Positions 37,723 through 46,584 of a DNA stretch of 64,000 bases are shown here, piece by piece; position 1 is the stretch's first letter; each line of letters begins with the position of its first letter. The notes under the pieces were generated by a model. It ran no database searches. It saw only the letters and a program-made list of their open reading frames with translations, and was not told the origin of the DNA. The DNA comes from Yersinia canariae (GTDB lineage: Bacteria > Pseudomonadota > Gammaproteobacteria > Enterobacterales > Enterobacteriaceae): NCBI RefSeq assembly GCF_009831415.1, contig NZ_CP043727.1:2666001-2730000 (forward strand). Reading direction: 5' to 3'. Both the position numbers and the translations under genes were made by a program.

Positions 37723-37954
37723 TGCGTAGTTTCCTTTCGTTTTCGAGTTGGCGGGTCGTAGCGATACGGTTGGCGGCTTCATTAGCTTGGTATGAATCGA
37801 TGATATTGCCCAGCACCGTGTTAGTGGCTTGTTCAGCCACCAGCTCCGTTTCCGATTTTTCGACCTTATTTGAGAGGCGGTAGCTGTTAAATAGCAGGGC
37901 TGACACAACAACCACCAGCACGGTAATAACTATTCCGATGGCTTTATTCATCAA
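37619..37954 (-). CDS. i-spanin Rz
   Basis: The 111-residue protein has one N-terminal membrane helix (IGIVITVLVVVVSALLF) followed by a periplasmic coiled coil (residues 28-90). It overlaps the endolysin gene end by 11 bases and hosts the Rz1 start. The arrangement and topology support the call despite low sequence conservation. Confidence 0.82.
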   Translation of the reverse strand: MMNKAIGIVITVLVVVVSALLFNSYRLSNKVEKSETELVAEQATNTVLGNIIDSYQANEAANRIATTRQLENERKLRNESDERLRRFKASAESDNCSIKPLPDASISILQE

Positions 37955-38477
37955 GCCCCCAGCACGTTAACTCGCTTTCCTGTGCACGGCGTTCTATCTG
38001 TCCGTAACAGTTGTTAGAGCGAATACGGCAATCTTTACCGCCGTCATGTATCCAGCGTTTAATCTCAGCGCACGCGCCTTTACGGTCTCCGGCGTTAAGT
38101 TTTCGGTAAAATGTGGAAGTGAAGCATTTGCCCGGGCCGATGTTATAGGGACAAAACGAAGCAATACCGGCAATCTGTGGTTCAGTCAGCGGTACCCGTA
38201 CATTTTTCTTAACCCAACTTATGGCCTTGTCAGCCTCCAACTTGTTCACCGCTGCGCACTTTTCCGCTGATAGCTTCATCCCTTTCACTACCGGTTTGCC
38301 ATCGACTTGAGTAGCACCACGGCAAACAGTCCAGATCCCCTTTCCATCTGAATAAGATGAAAGCCGGTTACCCTCTTTCTCATCCAAAAGCTGATCAAGA
38401 ATTATTGTGGTTGGTGCTGCGACCATAATCAGAGCCAGGACAGCCGTGCTTAATTTACTTTTTGTCGAGGCCATCAC
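37944..38477 (-). CDS. SAR endolysin, T4-lysozyme type (GH24)
   Basis: The 177-residue muramidase has the E-8-D-5-T catalytic triad: E35, D44 and T50 in KEGNRLSSYSDGKGIWT. The N-terminal hydrophobic segment (TAVLALIMVAAPTTIIL) lacks a cleavage site and looks like a signal-anchor-release domain. SAR endolysins are exported by Sec and released when a pinholin depolarises the membrane. It starts within the holin stop region (38474-38477). Confidence 0.9.
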   Translation of the reverse strand: MMASTKSKLSTAVLALIMVAAPTTIILDQLLDEKEGNRLSSYSDGKGIWTVCRGATQVDGKPVVKGMKLSAEKCAAVNKLEADKAISWVKKNVRVPLTEPQIAGIASFCPYNIGPGKCFTSTFYRKLNAGDRKGACAEIKRWIHDGGKDCRIRSNNCYGQIERRAQESELTCWGLDE

Positions 38478-38689
38478 TCACCATCCGGTTTATAGCCGTG
38501 ACGACGGTCCCAAATCTTGATACCGGCATTAAGTAGGAATGTCAGAGCCATAAAAAATAACGAACCAAGAACGCCAATCACCGTCCATTCATCCGGAGTG
38601 AACCCAGCGATCAGCTCTTTTAACCAAAAAATAAAACTACCACCCGACACCAGGTAGGAAGTATTAGAAGCAATATTGCTCATTTTCAT
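38474..38689 (-). CDS. Class II (S21-type) holin with dual start
   Basis: The 71-residue protein has two membrane helices (about 10-30 and 38-57) and a basic tail (KIWDRRHGYKPDGE). It begins Met-Lys-Met: GGAG is only two bases from ATG 38689 but eight from ATG 38683. Phage 21 uses such paired starts to make antiholin and pinholin. The partner SAR endolysin fits a pinholin system. Confidence 0.82.
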   Translation of the reverse strand: MKMSNIASNTSYLVSGGSFIFWLKELIAGFTPDEWTVIGVLGSLFFMALTFLLNAGIKIWDRRHGYKPDGE

Positions 38690-39069
38690 ATCTCCCCCTC
38701 CCGCTTTGCGGGTTGGGCGCGTAGTTGAGGAATTTAGCCCACCAGCGCAGCCACTCATGCGGAGTAATGTGTGTGGAGTGATTAGGTGACTGATGGGCTA
38801 AAACAGAAAACCTCAACTACATGCATTGAGGCTAATTAAGTGATGATCTGATTTCTTCTACTGTTTGGTTAAATCGTTCTTCTTCAAAACCCTACTGAAC
38901 GGCAATGCAGAGTATCTAAACATAAAAATACGTCTGCGCAGGATGAAGTCACGTGGTTTCAAGATTAAGAAAGATTCAAACTGAGTGTGCTGCTCCAATA
39001 CGGAAAGCTGGACATGAGGTATTGAAAAAACAGAATAAGCAACCAAATGCAGGCTGCTTATTATTTTAC

Positions 39070-39381
39070 TCAAAGTGGATGAATAACTTCTACTTTATGC
39101 TGAAAAACATAGGGGTCCGACAACAGGCAAAATTTATCATCGTCAGGGTAGGTGACAGCGATATGGTAGTCGTTACCTGCGAAAGCTTTAACTGCCTTAA
39201 TATCCTCCCAATATGTTGCGAGGAAAAAATGCTCCCAGTTCCCTTGGGTAACTCTTCTTACAAAAGCACCTTTATTACCTACGATTTCCTGAGAATGCCT
39301 GACTCCCGTTAAATCAAGATGTACAGCAAAGTCCTCAGCATATTCAAGCGGTACACATCCATGCCATGTCCTTACAATCAT
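39070..39381 (-). CDS. Antibiotic-biosynthesis-monooxygenase-like protein
   Basis: This 103-residue ferredoxin-like-fold protein has RTWHGCVPLEYAEDFAVHL, HFFLATYWEDIKAVKAF and a C-terminal His. It resembles ABM/quinol monooxygenase and stress-dimer proteins. It is in late-gene orientation and 381 bases before the holin start. It is likely cargo at the left edge of the island; the role is unknown. Confidence 0.65.
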   Translation of the reverse strand: MIVRTWHGCVPLEYAEDFAVHLDLTGVRHSQEIVGNKGAFVRRVTQGNWEHFFLATYWEDIKAVKAFAGNDYHIAVTYPDDDKFCLLSDPYVFQHKVEVIHPL

Positions 39382-39553
39382 TGCTCTTCTCCAGCGAAAA
39401 TTGGGCTAATAACTTAACTGAAAAAAACAGGATCGACCAAAACAATATTCGGGGAACCACCATGCAGGGGGCACCAACCATTGGTGAGACAATGGCCTGA
39501 ATAGATTGAGATATGAACCCGTTATTCAGTGATGCTCAGACGAATGTAGAGAG

Positions 39554-39580
39554 CAAAAAACCCCCGCCGAAGCGAGGTTT
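39554..39580 (-). terminator. Minus-strand terminator at the left island edge
   Basis: On the minus strand ACCTCGC, TTCG loop and GCGGGGGT form a stem followed by six T's. It lies upstream of the ABM-like gene and would stop transcripts arriving from the island. Confidence 0.7.
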
Positions 39581-39781
39581 ATTTGACTGTATAAGCGCTA
39601 CTGCACAACCAACTCTTATCACAATAGTATGTAAAATTCGTAACGAATAGCTTTTTATGGTTTTTTTGTATTAGTTCAAACTGACACCTATTGTACTCTA
39701 GGCTCAATCAGATCTGACAGTCAGCCAATTGCGGACGTTCATAGTAATGGGGCATCTGTCTTCAGTTTAATGAGTTATGCA

Positions 39782-39997
39782 TTACGGAATGTTTTCCGTC
39801 ACTCCCTGGGGCTGACACCGAATGAGCCCCTGACGCGCAATATTTTCCCACACGGGACTCATTTGCGTTTCATGGGTAATCAACCGTTCCAGTAGTGGCC
39901 AGTGCGGCTGGTGTAGCTCGGAATTATGTAGATCGTCGCGATACGCCTTCAATGTATCCAGTACGTCAGTGACGGTTTGGGTGTGATGTTAGTTCAT
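39782..39997 (-). pseudogene. Short phage-type gene with stop at codon 3
   Basis: A strong GGAGG site stands seven bases before ATG 39997, but codon 3 is TAA. The frame then stays open for 68 codons (TVTDVLDTLKAYRDDLHN and on to NIARQGLIRCQPQG) with coding-like composition. A single TAC-to-TAA change would explain it. No family is recognised. Confidence 0.5.
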
Positions 39998-40251
39998 ATT
40001 TTTTCCTCCGAATTGGGCAATGGCGGGCATTATCACTCGGAGTATATAAAAAGCAGGTAACGCAGAGAAAGAAATAAATCCCTGTCGGCGTTACCTGATC
40101 TGGCACTGTTGTTTTTCTCGAAGAGTAACGATGATGAAATAAAGTCTAAGATGCCGATCCCGAAGTGCCTGAGTTATAACTGCGTATTGATAGCTGCTAA
40201 ATGTTAAAGCAACAGACGAGTTTATACCGTACCGGCTTAGGAGAATATCAA

Positions 40252-41700
40252 ATGATTATTGATGAAATAGGATTCTTCGAGTGGGAAGGAGAAGAGAGCG
40301 AAAAGCCTGTGCCTGGCCATCTGACAATTGAGGATAACGGGAAAATTCAGCTTGAAATGCTAGCAAAGCTCCCAGGAGACGCGATGTCTCTTGATATTTT
40401 TAGCTGGACCCCCGTTGAGAATAAAACCATTCGGGGTGTGCTCAAGCAAACGGGCAGAACCGTGCTGCTTACCGAGCTGAAAGCTCGAGCTGGCTATCTC
40501 GGGCAGGAAATATTCTATAATCTTATCGCTGTACGTTGTTTTGTTGCGGACGACCCCATAGCACTCGACAAGTTAGTGGGGCTCAGTCTTCCCTTACATG
40601 ACCTTGAAGAGTGGTACCTGGCGGGTAACATAAATATGTCAGAGCAGTCTGAGGATATATGGTCTCTCACCGTTGAAAAAAAACAGGACATATCGTGGTC
40701 CTTGACCCAGGGCGCTCTGAGCCTCAAAAATCACATCACCGGGTCTTATCCTCATAACAGAAGTCAGAATGTTAATGTGACTCTCGGCACCAGCTTCGAG
40801 TATGTGCATCATGAGGTGACAACCTTAGAGGTGCTTCTAAACTGGTTAAAGGGTTTTCAGGAGTTTATTTCCCTGATGATCAACGCGACCTATGCCTTTA
40901 AGTGGCCAGAGTTTTTATGGGCTGAAGGCAGCGAGACCCTGCATGCCAAGTGCTATTTTTCCTGGTCGTCCTTATCGGAGGATGATGTAACAACCGGTAA
41001 ATACGCGCTCTCCTTTGAGCAGATCAAAGCTCGGTTTGGGGCCCTTCTGGATACGTGGTTGTTAAAAAGGGCAGCGCTGGGGCCAGGTATTCATCTTTAT
41101 CTTGGTACCGTGAGAAACCGGCACCTTTATCTCGAGCATCAGTTTGTCAACATGGTCTGGGGACTTGAGGCGCTAAGCCGCAGAAGCGAGTTATCATCGG
41201 CGAAAGAAGTGCCAGATAAACAGGCCGCGAAAAGCCTGCGAATCCTGGCAGAAATCGAAGATAAAGTTAAATTCAATTCTAAAGATAAGCACTGGTTAAA
41301 AGATCGGCTTACCCAAGCCACAGAGCCCCCGCTTGAGAAACGCTTGTATAAGGTCCTTTTACCGGTGGCCTTCGATATTGACCCTGACCGACTCCGGAAA
41401 TTTTGCACAAAATGCGCTGGTCTGCGCAATGACTTGTCACATTATGGCGGCGAACGCAGCCCGGGAGACTATGACGCTTTTATTCAAGACATTCATCCCA
41501 GGATGAAGGCCTTGAGACAGCTGTATAGACTGATTATTTTTAACATCATCGGCGTCGAGCATTCCCTGTTAAGGTGGAGCATGTATGACAGCCGGCAATC
41601 CTTGGAGTTTCTGCATTGGCTAACCGCAGCCGGTCTCATAAGCCAAGAAGTGTCTAAAACGCTCACGGGGCCAAAATCATCTCCACCCGCCGAGGAGTGA
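40252..41700 (+). CDS. apeA: ApeA-like anti-phage HEPN protein
   Basis: The 482-residue protein has an N-terminal beta-rich domain of the ApeA_N type (GFFEWEGEESEKPVPGHLTI, then LTELKARAG) and a C-terminal HEPN domain. Its RNase motif Rx4H is R392-NDLS-H397 (LRNDLSHYGG). ApeA proteins were described as single-gene anti-phage systems thought to act as RNases on infection. ATG 40252 has AGGAGA seven bases upstream; an ATG at 40201 in frame lacks this. It is in opposite orientation to the phage late genes and is the first gene of the island's plus-strand block. Confidence 0.8.
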   Translation: MIIDEIGFFEWEGEESEKPVPGHLTIEDNGKIQLEMLAKLPGDAMSLDIFSWTPVENKTIRGVLKQTGRTVLLTELKARAGYLGQEIFYNLIAVRCFVADDPIALDKLVGLSLPLHDLEEWYLAGNINMSEQSEDIWSLTVEKKQDISWSLTQGALSLKNHITGSYPHNRSQNVNVTLGTSFEYVHHEVTTLEVLLNWLKGFQEFISLMINATYAFKWPEFLWAEGSETLHAKCYFSWSSLSEDDVTTGKYALSFEQIKARFGALLDTWLLKRAALGPGIHLYLGTVRNRHLYLEHQFVNMVWGLEALSRRSELSSAKEVPDKQAAKSLRILAEIEDKVKFNSKDKHWLKDRLTQATEPPLEKRLYKVLLPVAFDIDPDRLRKFCTKCAGLRNDLSHYGGERSPGDYDAFIQDIHPRMKALRQLYRLIIFNIIGVEHSLLRWSMYDSRQSLEFLHWLTAAGLISQEVSKTLTGPKSSPPAEE

Positions 41701-42183
41701 TCGGCGATCCTGTACAGACTCACTTTTGTTCTTGGGGCGTGCGATCGCGCGGCCCCGTCTTCCTCTCCTTTTCTGGTATCTCACCCATTCAATGTTGCGT
41801 TTTTAGGCATGCCGGTATTCTCCACAACCATCGGAGTTTAAAAAAACAGCCTTTTCAGAACATGCTTTTGCAATACCCAGTCAGGTACTGAGTTCGACGC
41901 CGTGACTGAATCTGACTTGACGCCTCTTGTGAATTTTACTGGGCGACCGATCGCAACATACCTAAGCATCATCACCAAATGACCAAGATATCTAACATTT
42001 GAACGGCAGCTGTGTGCCAATAGCGGACATTGCTGGCACATGGTATGTTAGTTTAAAGGGCCATGCCCTGTATTCCGCCCTGGTACAATAGTTGCAAAAA
42101 TCATTGTAGCAACGAATAAAAGCACTATGTTAAAACCAGATCACAATCCGTTCATTCTTGAATTTTAATAGCGCAGGTCATAC
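41701..42183. other. 483-bp gap with one island-repeat copy
   Basis: No ORF is supported. The 15-mer GCGGACATTGCTGGC at 42023-42037 recurs at 46473-46487. Sequence around it (GTGCCAATAGCGGAC) resembles intergenic repeats between accessory genes elsewhere in this island. Confidence 0.45.
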
Positions 42184-43185
42184 ATGGATATTCGCACACA
42201 CAAAACAAATTTTTTAGAGTCGTTAGATTCAACTGAAGTGATACGCAAAGCAGTAAGTCTCGCTATAGATTGCATGATTGATAATGAAAATAGTAGTGAG
42301 GATATCCCCTTAGTTATTACCAGCTATGATGACTTCTGTAGGTCCCAGGTACTAGACTGTGTACAGAAATTTTGCGAAGTTGAGTACCCCAACACGGATA
42401 AATATTACTTTATTCCTAACCTGCTTCACATTAACGGCAGAACTAGTGAAGAAGCCTGTATTAACTTAATTAAATGCTTAAGAGGTACAAAAGGCATACT
42501 ATTCTGGTCAGATGCCCCATCGTGGTTTGCTAGCCTCCCCGACGGATTATTCCATGTTGTTAACATTGATCATAAAACCGTTACTCGCGGCCTTAATAAG
42601 AAAAACTCTCAGCCGACAATAATCAATAAAGAGTACAGCGTAGACACACTACTATCAGAGCTATTCTTGAATTGCTCGCACATGGAGCAAACCAACGCAA
42701 ACACCGTTTTTGAGGCAGACATGAAGTTCTATGATGAATGCCATGCTGGATTAATCAGACCAATACCCGCTCCAGTAGGCGCGTCATATGATGAAGAGAT
42801 CAAAATTAATTCTCCATATTGGCAGAAGCTCGCGTGTGTAGCTTTACGCCGCTATCAGTCAAAGGAATGTCATGACGGAATGCAATGGGATACAACCGAT
42901 AATGGCTGGATTAATGTAATCGCGTATCCGTTCATCAAAGAAATACAATCAATTGATAATAGTGGTTATCGACAATGTTTAGTTGGGCTAGTCACAATAA
43001 ACAATTCAAATGTAAATTCCCCGTACCTATCTACCGTTTGGATACATCCATTTTATCGCAGGGGAGGGTTATTAAGTAAGTTATGGCCAAAATTACAAGA
43101 GCGATATGGAAGTAACTTCGAAATTGAGCAACCGAATGAAAATATGAAAGCATTTTTGAAAAGTGTGAAACATGCAGATTACTAA
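42184..43185 (+). CDS. Unknown protein with C-terminal GNAT acetyltransferase domain
   Basis: The 333-residue protein is AT-rich and cytoplasmic. The last 70 residues read VGLVTINN..., STVWIHPFYRRGGLLSKLW, LQERYGSNFEIEQPNENMKA, a GNAT motif A (RRGGLL acetyl-CoA loop) and the following helix. The first 250 residues match no family I recognise; they start with a helical part and an alternating beta/alpha part (FIPNLLHINGRTSEEACINL, GTKGILFWSDAP). It stands next to apeA, so a defence or immunity role is possible but not shown. Confidence 0.6.
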   Translation: MDIRTHKTNFLESLDSTEVIRKAVSLAIDCMIDNENSSEDIPLVITSYDDFCRSQVLDCVQKFCEVEYPNTDKYYFIPNLLHINGRTSEEACINLIKCLRGTKGILFWSDAPSWFASLPDGLFHVVNIDHKTVTRGLNKKNSQPTIINKEYSVDTLLSELFLNCSHMEQTNANTVFEADMKFYDECHAGLIRPIPAPVGASYDEEIKINSPYWQKLACVALRRYQSKECHDGMQWDTTDNGWINVIAYPFIKEIQSIDNSGYRQCLVGLVTINNSNVNSPYLSTVWIHPFYRRGGLLSKLWPKLQERYGSNFEIEQPNENMKAFLKSVKHADY

Positions 43186-43281
43186 TTTATGAATAAACCT
43201 GTAGGGTTAGGGTTGGTGTGAATAAGTGGAGTAACAGCTCAACGTGATGCTACGCAGATTTATTACATGCCTCGGGTTGCT

Positions 43282-43654
43282 TCAAGTTTGAGAGATTCGG
43301 TCAACCAACGTCGGTCCAAAATCAGGATACCGTTCCCTGGTGATCTTCAGCGCCAGCTCAGTCAGTAATGCTGGCAGCAGGCGATTTCCAGTTCGGCCGC
43401 GACTCTGGCTGTTCATGCCAAACGGCCCGGACTGTCGATAACGTTTCAGCAGACGGCTGCAATGGCGCGGCGTAATACCGAGCATGTCCGCAGTCTGGCC
43501 AGGACGCAGGTTGCGATCGAGGACATCCTGTAGAATTTTTAGGCGGTTGATTTCTTTCACGGTGAACATCCCGGCGTCATGTATAGCCATAGAAAACTCC
43601 TCATCAGGAAAAGTGAGTCGTTGACTAGACATACAGGTTTGAAACTATAACCTG
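43282..43654 (-). mobile_element. Remnant of an ISNCY-type insertion sequence
   Basis: The first 108 codons or so of a transposase (MSSQRLTFPDEEFSMAIHD to GPTL) are nearly the same as those of the complete copy at 44893-46335, including the upstream 50 bases. The frame then ends at VDRISQT. The rest of the element is missing. It has the same orientation as the complete copy. Confidence 0.85.
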
Positions 43655-43744
43655 GACATTTCTAATGAGCCACAAATAGACATTATCATTGAGCTTTGTC
43701 AAAGCTCAATGGAATTGTCTAATCGGTGGCTCGTTAGAAATGTC
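43655..43744. repeat. 90-bp near-palindrome
   Basis: Two 45-base arms pair over their length with few mismatches: GACATTTCTAATGAGCCAC at the left against GTGGCTCGTTAGAAATGTC at the right, and CATTGAGCTTTG / CAAAGCTCAATG at the centre. The left arm equals the 5' flank of both IS copies. It looks like two IS ends fused head to head. Confidence 0.85.
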
Positions 43745-43757
43745 TATATATTGAAAA

Positions 43758-43793
43758 GGCCGCTGCGGGAGAGATTCTCGCAGCGGCCTCTTT
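43758..43793 (-). terminator. Terminator after the TIR gene
   Basis: A perfect 10-bp GGCCGCTGCG / CGCAGCGGCC stem with an 11-base loop is followed on the minus strand by TTTTC. It begins 40 bases after the TIR stop. Confidence 0.8.
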
Positions 43794-43827
43794 AGCATAA
43801 CGTCATTGTGCTTACCAAACTATCCAA

Positions 43828-44631
43828 TTAATATATTTCTCTGACTTTTATTGGTAATGCTTTTACAATTTCCGTTAAGGCTTCTATTTCTGTACTTACA
43901 TTTTTCCATACATATTTACTTAAAATTTTAGGAACTGGGCAGTCGCCCACAACTATAGTGATTATCTCAAACTCTTCTGGGCGATTTAATTTCTCATCAA
44001 CAGCATGGTCAATTTCATTTCCTATATATTTTTCATCTTTGAACTCAGGTGTTATAAAAAACACAACAGAGCAAGACTCGGCGAACCCTTTCATAATAGC
44101 TCTATTTAGATTTGCACCTGCATTCATTGACTCTTCATCGAACCACGTTGAGTAACCAATTGATTTAAGGGATGTATTTACATTCCTGACAAAATCTTTA
44201 TTAGCACTTTTGTGACTCAAAAATATTTTATTTGGTTTTATGCCCATAACTTTTTCATGCTTCTTCATTAATAGATAATATTCTTCTTGAAAAGGAATAT
44301 CTACGGATAAAAACAACACACCATCTTTATCATCCAGATCAAGATATTGTTCGATAAGGTACCTTACTTCTTGCTTATTTTCGTTGGTTATTTTATCCAC
44401 ATTGACTACCGATTTGTTAATATCATCACCAATTCCCTTTTCATGAAATATTTGATTAATTCTACCGACATGCTTAAATATAAATATATCAGTACCTGCA
44501 TACCCACCGACTTGTACAGATATTGAACTGCTAAGTAATGGCCAATTCCTAAGGTAACTTTGATGATTTTTCTCAACAATACTTTTATAAGTATTCATCA
44601 TTCCCTGATACATAAACATTCGCTCATTCAT
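43828..44631 (-). CDS. TIR-domain protein, putative NADase defence effector
   Basis: The 267-residue protein has an N-terminal helical/alpha-beta part (1-130) without recognised family. The TIR domain (about 135-260) has FLSHKS at 137, STWFDEESMNAGANL, VVFFITPEF and the candidate catalytic Glu206 in GNEIDHA. Bacterial TIR proteins cleave NAD+ or make cyclic ADP-ribose signals in anti-phage systems. AAGG seven bases before ATG 44631 supports the start. It is AT-rich and lies between two copies of one IS family, suggesting recent mobility. Partner genes such as Thoeris ThsA are not adjacent. Confidence 0.8.
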   Translation of the reverse strand: MNERMFMYQGMMNTYKSIVEKNHQSYLRNWPLLSSSISVQVGGYAGTDIFIFKHVGRINQIFHEKGIGDDINKSVVNVDKITNENKQEVRYLIEQYLDLDDKDGVLFLSVDIPFQEEYYLLMKKHEKVMGIKPNKIFLSHKSANKDFVRNVNTSLKSIGYSTWFDEESMNAGANLNRAIMKGFAESCSVVFFITPEFKDEKYIGNEIDHAVDEKLNRPEEFEIITIVVGDCPVPKILSKYVWKNVSTEIEALTEIVKALPIKVREIY

Positions 44632-44639
44632 AATTCACC

Positions 44640-46400
44640 TTATCAATACCAGTTGTTTTTACTCATGCCGTCGAACCTTTTCATTAGTTCAAAAATCACG
44701 CGATTTTAAAAGGTGCAGTGTAAGTAATACTGTGCCTTTGTACCGTTTTGGGTACTCGGTTTCTTGGTGTTTGGAATCAAATTTTTAGTGGCTAAAATCA
44801 CCTCCAACGCCGTGAAGCGGTTCGGGGTTCTGTGACACCCGAACTTTACCGAGGTTTTTCGGGGCTTTCCTTTGTATATCATATCATTGAAGCTATTTCC
44901 TTTTACCGAAAATTTTCTCAGAACGTGACTGCAATGTCTTCAACGCTTCTAACATATCGTCGCCGTTTAGTGAGCGCTGGGATTTTTTCTCTGTGGGTTT
45001 TCTCCGTCTCCGCGATGGGTCATCTCCGGCAGGGAGTGCCTGCGAACGGTTATTATCACGTTTATCCTGAACAAGCTTGATAAATTCAAGTGTCCGCCCG
45101 AGGCGTTTGTTGTCCACGATAGTGCCCTGGTCGATTTCTTGGAGTCGATCATAGGTGGAGTAGGGAAGAACATCGCCATTAAGGCGGAGTTCTTTACGAC
45201 CATCCGGGTAATGCCAGACATCGATATATTTCCCGATAGCCCTGCGGCTTAACTCATTATCTTCAATCAGATAAAGCACTTTGTCATACTGCACCGTCAG
45301 GGATTTTGAAACACGGCGTGGTTCCCGCCATGTGAAAAACGCTACCAAGTCATCGTCAGTTTCAAGTGGCCGGTGAACATCAAAATCATGCCGGGGTGCT
45401 TTCGCAAAGCGCCGGTTGTAATCGGCCATAAACTCATCTGCAAAATCATTGGCTGCATCCACTGAGGAAATACCCCTGAGCCGGAGCTCCTTTACCAGGC
45501 GATCCTGAAGCGCCAGATGGGCCCGTTCCACACGGCCTTTGGCTGAGCTGGTATTAGCGCAGATAGTCTGGATGTTCAGTTCGTGCATCGCACGACCAAA
45601 CTGGGTATAACCATCGCCCCCGGTGGCGTTTTTATTGTTGATTCTGAAGACGCTGGCTTTATCGCTATATAGCGCCAAGGGTTTGCCATGCTTTTCCAGG
45701 TAGCCCCGCGTGGCTTCAAAATAGGTGAAGGTAGATTCTGATTTAACAAAGCGAAGCTGCATCAGGCGGCTCGTCGCATCATCAACGTAGACCAGAGCAG
45801 TACAGGCGGGCGCACGGTTCTCGAACCAGTGATGGTCGCAACCATCAATCTGTATCAGTTCGCCGCAGCAAGCCCGGCGATAGCGTGGCTGCTGAATTTT
45901 TGGCGCACGTTGCTTGCGGGGGACCCAGAGTCCGGTTTTTATCATAAGCCGTCTGAGCGTTTCCTTACCGAGGACAATACCGTGATTTTCAGCGAGCTTT
46001 TCCCTTGCCAGCGTCGGTCCAAAATCGGGGTAGCGTTCCCGGATAATATTAAGCGCGAGCTCAGTCAGTGATATGGGCAGCTGACGGTTTCCTGTGCGGC
46101 CGCGACTCTGGTTATTCATCTCCAATGGCCCGGACTGACGATAACGTTTCAGCAGACGGCTGCAATGGCGCGGCGTAATACCGAGCATTTCAGCAGCCTG
46201 GCCAGGACGCAGGTTGCGATCGATGACATCCTGAAGAATTTTGAGGCGGTTGATTTCTTTCACGGTGAACATTCCGGCGTCATGAATAGCCTCAGAAAAC
46301 TCCTCATCAGGAAAAGTGAGTCGTTGACTAGACATACAGGTTTGAAACTATAACCTGGACATTCCTAATGAGCCACAAATAGACATTATCATTGAGCCAC
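44640..46400 (-). mobile_element. ISNCY-family insertion sequence, approximate limits
   Basis: It contains the complete transposase gene. The right limit is set by the end of sequence shared with the remnant copy (TAGACATTATCATTGAG near 46395). The left limit is uncertain, because no inverted repeat partner was found between the transposase stop and the TIR gene. Confidence 0.5.
44893..46335 (-). CDS. ISNCY-type transposase, complete
   Basis: The 480-residue DDE transposase has an N-terminal HTH (LRPGQAAEMLGITPRHCSRLLKR) and an rve-like core. Candidate catalytic residues lie in QIDGCDHHW, YSDKASVF and GRVERAHL. The C-terminus is basic. The frame is intact, so the element may be active. Its 5' flank (about 46336-46395) is shared with the remnant at 43282. 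The outer ends of the element are not resolved. Confidence 0.9.
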   Translation of the reverse strand: MSSQRLTFPDEEFSEAIHDAGMFTVKEINRLKILQDVIDRNLRPGQAAEMLGITPRHCSRLLKRYRQSGPLEMNNQSRGRTGNRQLPISLTELALNIIRERYPDFGPTLAREKLAENHGIVLGKETLRRLMIKTGLWVPRKQRAPKIQQPRYRRACCGELIQIDGCDHHWFENRAPACTALVYVDDATSRLMQLRFVKSESTFTYFEATRGYLEKHGKPLALYSDKASVFRINNKNATGGDGYTQFGRAMHELNIQTICANTSSAKGRVERAHLALQDRLVKELRLRGISSVDAANDFADEFMADYNRRFAKAPRHDFDVHRPLETDDDLVAFFTWREPRRVSKSLTVQYDKVLYLIEDNELSRRAIGKYIDVWHYPDGRKELRLNGDVLPYSTYDRLQEIDQGTIVDNKRLGRTLEFIKLVQDKRDNNRSQALPAGDDPSRRRRKPTEKKSQRSLNGDDMLEALKTLQSRSEKIFGKRK

Positions 46401-46584
46401 TACACACTTTGTCAAAGCTAAGTTCAGATGTCCGCATCAGGGCAAAGTTGAAATGTCCGCTCTGTACCAAAGGCGGACATTGCTGGCTCTTTAGATTTAA
46501 CCTTTAAACAGGCGTTAACGTGCCAGTAACTGTAACAAATAGCATCTAAACTTCTTATAAGTCATTTAAGGAGAATAGAACTAT

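Noticed and set aside
38858..39073. 71-codon minus-strand frame downstream of the ABM-like gene
   Set aside because: Composition is not coding-like, and I see no ribosome site or family.
43828..44631. Assigning the TIR gene to Thoeris
   Set aside because: No ThsA-like SIR2 gene is adjacent; the N-terminal part is not recognised.
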